Source of the DNA: an uncultured Clostridia bacterium
GTDB lineage: Bacteria; Bacillota_A; Clostridia; Oscillospirales; Ruminococcaceae
Direction of reading: 5' to 3'
NCBI GenBank assembly: GCA_947169455.1
Contig: CAMVPV010000115.1
Location: 1 to 5,478 of the forward strand
Length of the DNA: 5,478 bases
The first letter of the stretch is position 1. Every line of letters starts with the position of its first letter. A model generated the notes under the pieces. The model saw nothing but the letters and a program-made list of their open reading frames with translations, was not told where the DNA came from and made no database searches. The position numbers and the translations under genes are program-made. This document shows positions 5,421 through 5,478 of the stretch, piece by piece.

Positions 5421-5478
5421 TCGTTATTACTTCGGCAATTATATAATTTGAGTATAGCTATAACCGACAATCGTATCT
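5421..5478 (-). other. Probable 3' end of a minus-strand gene cut by the right edge
   Basis: The terminator at 5387-5419 implies a gene ending just to its right. On the minus strand one frame reads DTIVGYSYTQII and stops at TAA (5441-5439), 20 bases before the stem. A second frame stops at TAG (5460-5458) after RYDCRL, and the third stays open into the terminator. The first is the best candidate by spacing, but about 40 bases are too few to identify a protein or settle the frame. Confidence 0.25.

Overview
The window looks like chromosomal DNA of a Gram-positive, Clostridia-class gut bacterium, most likely Ruminococcus or a close relative in the Oscillospiraceae. This is inferred from strong AGGAGG-type ribosome binding sites, the protein styles (DHHW-family surface protein, MsmX/UgpC-type sugar-importer ATPase, clostridial GNAT protein), and GC-rich genes separated by very AT-rich spacers. 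No rRNA, tRNA, CRISPR array, transposase or phage gene is visible. All five complete genes lie on the minus strand, so transcription runs right to left.

Right to left: positions 5387-5419 hold a strong intrinsic terminator for a minus-strand gene that lies almost wholly beyond the right edge. At 5333-5361 there is a perfect-consensus sigma-A promoter (TTGACA, 17 bp, TATAAT) followed by a leader of about 97 nt with a palindrome and a GC-rich hairpin. It appears to drive a three-gene operon: a GNAT-family N-acetyltransferase (4444-5229), a small two-helix membrane protein (3998-4447, overlapping the GNAT stop by 4 bases), and the 16S rRNA pseudouridine synthase RsuA (3262-3966). No clear terminator follows rsuA.

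Next is a single-gene unit for an ABC sugar-importer ATPase of the UgpC/MsmX/MalK group (1921-3069). It has its own promoter (3146-3174), a near-perfect ribosome binding site and a hairpin terminator (1870-1895). No permease or solute-binding protein gene is next to it, which fits a shared ATPase that energises several importers encoded elsewhere. An AT-rich regulatory spacer (1619-1869) then leads into a DHHW-family exported protein (59-1618), which carries a long acidic and Pro/Ala/Glu-rich insertion. The leftmost 58 bases are a very GC-rich block of stem-loops abutting that gene's stop codon, probably one copy of a dispersed intergenic repeat.

The genes do not form one pathway: the window joins an rRNA-modification operon, a carbohydrate-uptake energiser and a cell-surface or polysaccharide-modification candidate. 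I see no convincing new multi-gene system. The most unusual items are the inserted low-complexity region of the DHHW protein, the GC-rich structured element at the left edge, and the structured leader behind a perfect promoter.
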